Source: an uncultured Spirochaetales bacterium (GTDB taxonomy: Bacteria > Spirochaetota > Spirochaetia > Sphaerochaetales > Sphaerochaetaceae). From it: 64,000 nt of DNA. Below the pieces are notes generated by a model that ran no database searches, was not told the origin of the DNA, and saw nothing but the letters and a program-made list of their open reading frames with translations. The position numbers and the translations under genes were made by a program. The stretch is from positions 124,001 to 188,000 of the forward strand of contig CASFDW010000002.1 of assembly GCA_949293595.1 (NCBI GenBank). The letters are read 5' to 3'. Shown here piece by piece: positions 60,380-64,000 of the stretch. Position 1 is the first letter of the stretch, and each line of letters opens with the position of its first letter.

Positions 60380-61468
60380 ATGCTTTTTTCTATGGATTTT
60401 TCTAGACCTGACAATGCAAGGGCCATAAACAGGCTCAAAGTGCTCTCTGCAATCAGGGAGCATGCAGTTATGACCAGAGCGGAACTTTCCAGACTGCTGC
60501 TGATCAACAAGGTTTCCATCTCGGAAATCGTCGACAATCTGATAAGGCAGGATCTCGTGAAGGAAGGAGGGAAGGTCTTTCCGGATTCAGGACGGCCCGC
60601 AACGACGCTGAAGATCAACGCGGAAAGGGGCAAGGTCATCGGTCTCAACATCCGGGGCACGGGATGTCTGATCGCATCCAGCAACCTCGAAGGAAAGATC
60701 CTGCGCCTGGAAAGGTTTCCGAGAGGGAGCGGGCGTGACGAGCTAGAGCACAACCTGCACATGAGTCTGGAAAGAATCCTTAAGAACGACGGGGTCAAGG
60801 TCTACGGATGCGTGATCGCCAGCGAAGAGGACGTCGGGTTCCTGCAGGAATCGATCCCGTTCGACTGCAGATTCGTCCAGCCACTGGAAGCACAGGTCGT
60901 CTCGGAGCTCAAGCATGGGGCGGACACGCTGGAGAACATACTGTTTGTTGATCTTTCAGAGAACATCGGTGCCGCATTCTATGACGGAAGGATCCGCTTG
61001 ATTGATGATTTCGCCCATATGAGGATAGCCAACGGGCCGACATGCACCTGCGGCAAGAACGGCTGCATCGAGACATTCTTCTCCGGAAACAGTCTCAGAA
61101 AAGGCTTCCAGGAGAAGACGGGAAGGATTCTGGATTCTAAGAAGATGCTGGAGGATGCAGAGGCACTGGAATACATGCGTGGCAATCTGAAGATGCTTGC
61201 TCTGGCGCTCGGAATGGCGGTGCAGGCCATCGGAGCTGAAAGCGTGATGCTGATCGGGGAATACTCCGCCCTGCCGGACGAATTCTACGCGATGCTGAAC
61301 ACCAGCGTCCTGTCGATACTTCCTGACAGCAGGAAGGACCTTGTGGTGTTCAAATCGCTGGCCTCGGGCAACGGGGTCATCGAAGGCGCATGCCATATGG
61401 CGCTTGACGAATTCTTTTATAAGAAAGGGCTTCTCAAGGCCCTTTCAGAACTGGAAAACTACCGGTAG
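60380..61468 (+). CDS. ROK-family transcriptional regulator
   Basis: 362 residues. N-terminal winged helix (SAIREHAVMTRAELSRLLLI, then NKVSISEIVDNLIRQDLV), then a ROK sugar-kinase-like domain with the zinc signature CTCGKNGCIETFFS near residue 226. The ATP-binding DxGxT motif reads LNIRGTG, so it likely senses a sugar rather than phosphorylating it. ATG at 60380 or 60392. Possible regulator of sugar genes such as pulA (speculative). Overlaps the convergent lipoprotein gene by ten bases. Confidence 0.9.
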   Translation: MLFSMDFSRPDNARAINRLKVLSAIREHAVMTRAELSRLLLINKVSISEIVDNLIRQDLVKEGGKVFPDSGRPATTLKINAERGKVIGLNIRGTGCLIASSNLEGKILRLERFPRGSGRDELEHNLHMSLERILKNDGVKVYGCVIASEEDVGFLQESIPFDCRFVQPLEAQVVSELKHGADTLENILFVDLSENIGAAFYDGRIRLIDDFAHMRIANGPTCTCGKNGCIETFFSGNSLRKGFQEKTGRILDSKKMLEDAEALEYMRGNLKMLALALGMAVQAIGAESVMLIGEYSALPDEFYAMLNTSVLSILPDSRKDLVVFKSLASGNGVIEGACHMALDEFFYKKGLLKALSELENYR

Positions 61469-62226
61469 TTGATATTACCCGACTTGGAACGGAACACGAA
61501 ATAGCATGACAGAAGCAGAAGGAAAAGCAGATATATCGTGTTCCATCCGGTTATGATCACCCCGACAAGCAACGGTATCGAGGCGAAAAGGAGCGCAAGC
61601 ACCACGCTTATGGATTTCGCAAGAGGCTGGAAAAACCTGTTCCGGATTATCGAGGCAATCGTGAACAGAAGCACAATCGAAATGACGACAGCTATCACCA
61701 TCACGTAATTGAGGTCCAAATCCTCCTCGAGCACGTCGGCAACCTTCACGGGCACGGAAACAGGCTGTTCGTCATGAACGGGAACCTCCTCCACTGTAGT
61801 AGTAGTAGTAGTGGTGGTGGCGGCAGGCAGCACAGGCACATCCTCCACAGCCTCCAGCTCCGCCTGGACAGGTAATGCGGGTTCCACATCCGGAAACACC
61901 TCCGCAATCTCCTTCGGGGCTTCCGGCTGAAGTATGGTCTCGCTTATCTGCTCGACCAGATCCCTTGCGCTGATCGGAGCCTCCTCCCCGGCGGCCACGG
62001 CCGTCTCCTGCACAGCAGGGGAAGGTTCTTCATATTCGGGCGCCGGCACGGTCACGGCCGTCTCCAAAACAACATCGGAAACGACGGCCTCCTCCGGTTC
62101 GGCGACATCCACAACCTCCGGCTCGGCAATCACCACAGGGACTTCATCCTGTACGGTTTCTTCAGTTGTTGAACACGATGGGAAAAAAATGATTATCAGA
62201 AACAAAAGGACGAAAAACTTCTTCAT
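61459..62226 (-). CDS. Lipoprotein with acidic repeats and C-terminal membrane segments
   Basis: 255 residues. Signal with lipobox FFPSC at residues 14-18. Residues 25-165 are low-complexity Pro/Glu/Val/Ala repeats and include a run of eight Thr encoded by trinucleotide repeats (plus-strand AGT units at 61798-61812). From residue 170 three hydrophobic segments follow, an unusual combination with an N-terminal lipid anchor. No family recognised. Replication slippage at the Thr run would stay in frame. Confidence 0.7.
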   Translation of the reverse strand: MKKFFVLLFLIIIFFPSCSTTEETVQDEVPVVIAEPEVVDVAEPEEAVVSDVVLETAVTVPAPEYEEPSPAVQETAVAAGEEAPISARDLVEQISETILQPEAPKEIAEVFPDVEPALPVQAELEAVEDVPVLPAATTTTTTTTVEEVPVHDEQPVSVPVKVADVLEEDLDLNYVMVIAVVISIVLLFTIASIIRNRFFQPLAKSISVVLALLFASIPLLVGVIITGWNTIYLLFLLLLSCYFVFRSKSGNINYR

Positions 62227-62313
62227 ATCGGATGCTCACAAAACCTTTACCATGATTGTTGCCATAAATCAACCTTCCTAATTAGAAAATACACAAACTC
62301 GACACATGGTGAC

Positions 62314-62338
62314 AAAAAAAACCGCTGGAAACCAGCGG
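62314..62338 (-). terminator. Second minus-strand terminator in the gap
   Basis: CCGCTGG (62322-62328) pairs with CCAGCGG (62332-62338), loop AAA; minus strand continues into eight T (62314-62321). No gene upstream of it needs it, since the phosphomutase has its own. Confidence 0.88.
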
Positions 62339-62440
62339 CAACCTCCTTGTCCCGAATCAACGGGGTGCTCTCTTCTGCATGCCAGATCAATCAGTACAGC
62401 CTTGAACACTATGATTCTCGCATGGTTTTTTCCAAAATGC
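62314..62440 (-). ncRNA. Possible small RNA on minus strand
   Basis: A terminator at 62314-62338 with no protein gene before it. On the minus strand TTGGAAAAAACCATGC has sigma-54 GG and GC dinucleotides at correct spacing (around 62421-62440) but otherwise a poor match. The transcript would end in AAGGAGGTTG just before the terminator, complementary over ten bases to CAACCTCCTT of sRNA1. Weak evidence. Confidence 0.35.
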
Positions 62441-62553
62441 AAATTAAATTTGAAATATTGGTGAAAAATATCCGCAATCCTTACAAAAACGGTTCCAGCC
62501 ACATCCCTGTGAGCACAGCGCAAGCAATTACGCCTCACGACAAGGGAAAAGCA

Positions 62554-62577
62554 ACCGGAAGCCTTCCGGCTTCCGGT
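62554..62577 (-). terminator. Terminator of phosphohexomutase gene
   Basis: ACCGGAAGCC (62554-62563) pairs with GGCTTCCGGT (62568-62577), ten perfect pairs, loop TTCC, followed on the minus strand by TTGCTTTT. Confidence 0.85.
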
Positions 62578-62590
62578 ATCATTCCGGCAA

Positions 62591-64000
62591 TCAACCGCAG
62601 ATCATGCTGTCGGCACGGGCCACCATCGACCTCTGCCATTCCAGCAACCTGTCGTGAAGGGCGGCATTGTCGCCCTTGACATCGACCATGACACGCATCA
62701 CCGGTTCTGTTTTCGATTTGCTCAGCCAGAGATATGCGGCAAACCCGCCGTCCTTGTCACGGAAGATGACCTTGTAGCCTCCGGTCGACGGATGGTTCCT
62801 GTGCTCCGGACCGATTCCCACCTGCTCCACGATGCCTTCTATCTGCCTGACCTCCCATGAGGCAAGACCGCCTGTCAGATAGTTTCCGACCTCTTTCTCG
62901 AGAATGCTCTCGTAGGCGAGCTTGAGCTCGTCGAAATCCTGGCTCTTTATCCGCATGACGGCATCCTTGCTGAAGGCGGGAGTCGTGGTATACTTCGGAA
63001 GCGCGTCGATTATGGCCTCGACCGAAACCTCCCCTGTCTTTTCAAGGCCGAACGACGAGAGCAGGAAATCATACAATCCAGGAATCGAATACAGCTTTGC
63101 GATGCTCATTATCGAATTCATCGGGTCGCGCACCTTGGCCGGATGGGTTATGTTTCCACCGTTGCTTCCCTCACCGCAGATATGCACCTGGTAGCCCTCC
63201 TCCTCCCTGAGCTTCTGAGCGAGGGTGACCACATTCGCTTCGCCTACATCGGCCCTGAAGACCTTCACGTTGAATTTTGCGGCGATCTCGTCGACCATCG
63301 AGCTGGTAGGACCGTTCACGGCGACAGCCGGACGTTTGTCACCGGCCATCACCTGGTGGGCTATGTCGATGGTCAGCACGAGGGCGAACACCTCCTGGGC
63401 ATGCAGGATATGGGCCTTGCCGGTCTCCTTCCTTATATAGACGAAGTTCCCCCTGTCGCCGTCGTTGTCCGGCACATAGCCTATTATGTAGCTGTGATCC
63501 TTCTGGTACACCTCCTCGAGGGTCCTGCGGCAGAGCTCGAGGTTCTCCCCCTCGGGAACGATGGCATGGGCGATCTGCCTTGGCTGTGCGTTCACGGCCC
63601 ATACCTTGGCACCCATCTTGTTGAGATAAGGAATGTCGATCGAGGCGCTGCGCGCGGATCCGTTCATCTCCGCAACGATCCCGAATGGAATCCTGAAAAG
63701 CTTGTGGGCTGTCGCGATCCTGAGCACGAACTGCCGGTAATAATCGAAAGCCCTCACCTTGTCATCGTCATGCTTCATAAGGATTTCCGCATAGAAATCC
63801 TCATCGCATTGAGCGGAAAGGGCCATTGCTGTCTTGACAACGCCGGAGCTCCCGATCTTATCAAGGAATACCGGTATGATCTTGTCTATTATGCTTTTGT
63901 TGTACACGCCGCCGTTGGCTCCGAACTTGAATCCGTTGTGCCCGATCGGGTTGTGCGAGGCGGAGATGTAGAAGAAGCCGTCGAAACCGGCGTTCGAATA
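62591..64000 (-). CDS. Phosphoglucomutase/phosphomannomutase, 5' end outside window
   Basis: The frame is open to the window edge; 470 codons are visible, the N terminus is missing. The phospho-serine motif ISASHNPIGHNGFKFG is within the first 30 visible codons. Metal loop DNDGDRGNF near residue 170 (of the visible part) and the sugar-binding GEGSNGGN lie later; the phosphate-binding LSKSKTEPVMRV is near the C terminus. It interconverts hexose 1- and 6-phosphates. GEGSNGG, rather than GEQSGH, resembles the spirochaetal PGM/PMM group. Confidence 0.9.
   Translation of the reverse strand, partial: YSNAGFDGFFYISASHNPIGHNGFKFGANGGVYNKSIIDKIIPVFLDKIGSSGVVKTAMALSAQCDEDFYAEILMKHDDDKVRAFDYYRQFVLRIATAHKLFRIPFGIVAEMNGSARSASIDIPYLNKMGAKVWAVNAQPRQIAHAIVPEGENLELCRRTLEEVYQKDHSYIIGYVPDNDGDRGNFVYIRKETGKAHILHAQEVFALVLTIDIAHQVMAGDKRPAVAVNGPTSSMVDEIAAKFNVKVFRADVGEANVVTLAQKLREEEGYQVHICGEGSNGGNITHPAKVRDPMNSIMSIAKLYSIPGLYDFLLSSFGLEKTGEVSVEAIIDALPKYTTTPAFSKDAVMRIKSQDFDELKLAYESILEKEVGNYLTGGLASWEVRQIEGIVEQVGIGPEHRNHPSTGGYKVIFRDKDGGFAAYLWLSKSKTEPVMRVMVDVKGDNAALHDRLLEWQRSMVARADSMICG

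Larger units (their letters stand above)
62227..62590. other. Intergenic region with two minus-strand terminators
   Basis: No protein gene seen. It holds the phosphomutase terminator (62554-62577), a second minus-strand terminator (62314-62338), and between them about 215 bp that could encode a small minus-strand RNA. The left 50 bp are the promoter region of the lipoprotein gene. Confidence 0.6.

Noticed and set aside
62339..62348. Third 16S-tail mimic on the plus strand (CAACCTCCTT)
   Set aside because: No promoter or plus-strand terminator goes with it; the local terminator is for the minus strand.

Overview
The window looks like chromosome of a diderm, probably a host-associated spirochaete of the Sphaerochaeta type. 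This placement is an inference from gene content: lipoproteins and an outer-membrane barrel candidate, type III glutamine synthetase, chromate-transporter halves, a fused TRAP permease with a TAXI receptor, and a homopolymeric-G contingency tract as known from treponemes. GC is near half by eye, arginine is mostly AGG, and genes are packed in short operons with ATGA/TGATG overlaps. No tRNA, rRNA or CRISPR array was seen.

Layout. 1-4.4 kb: a zinc-ribbon/DUF5685/J-domain operon, then a split chromate transporter with a divergent LysR regulator. 4.4-16.3 kb: ilvA-HAD-tetR, metK, two envelope genes, an M18 aminopeptidase, a TauE/SafE permease, glnN and cstA. 16.3-22.5 kb: nif3-lspA operon, a Lon-like protease, trmH and rsmI. 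22.5-30.8 kb: two phage-shock (psp) operons flank a decayed AT-rich stretch and a broken, phase-variable GLUG-repeat lipoprotein; a PspF activator is divergent from the second operon. 30.8-39.9 kb: carAB, cutC, aspS and an oxidoreductase. 40-46 kb: a split transketolase/aldolase/DUF6062 operon and proS. 46-51.7 kb: TAXI-TRAP transporter, an IS3-family element sitting in its terminator, and an ankyrin protein. 52-64 kb: adenosine deaminase, pullulanase, rhomboid, rlmE, mscS, htpG, ROK regulator and a phosphohexomutase running off the end.

The most unusual content is regulatory. Four sigma-54 type (-24/-12) promoters are visible. Two drive the psp operons and carry PspF-like TGGTA/TACCA sites. 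The other two drive no obvious protein: each is followed within about 110 bases by a Rho-independent terminator and appears to make a small RNA. The two RNAs share their 5' end and a stretch matching the CACCUCCUUU tail of 16S rRNA. Each promoter is preceded by two 19-bp palindrome-like sites offset by exactly 18 bp, a different motif from the psp sites. I read this as a sigma-54 controlled pair of anti-Shine-Dalgarno mimic RNAs; it is an inference from sequence alone.

Other points of note are a poly-G tract (11 G, out of frame; 10 G would give a perfect lipoprotein signal), an IS insertion exactly in the loop of a terminator with a 3-bp target duplication, and a terminator carried in the left end of that IS immediately before its transposase start codon.
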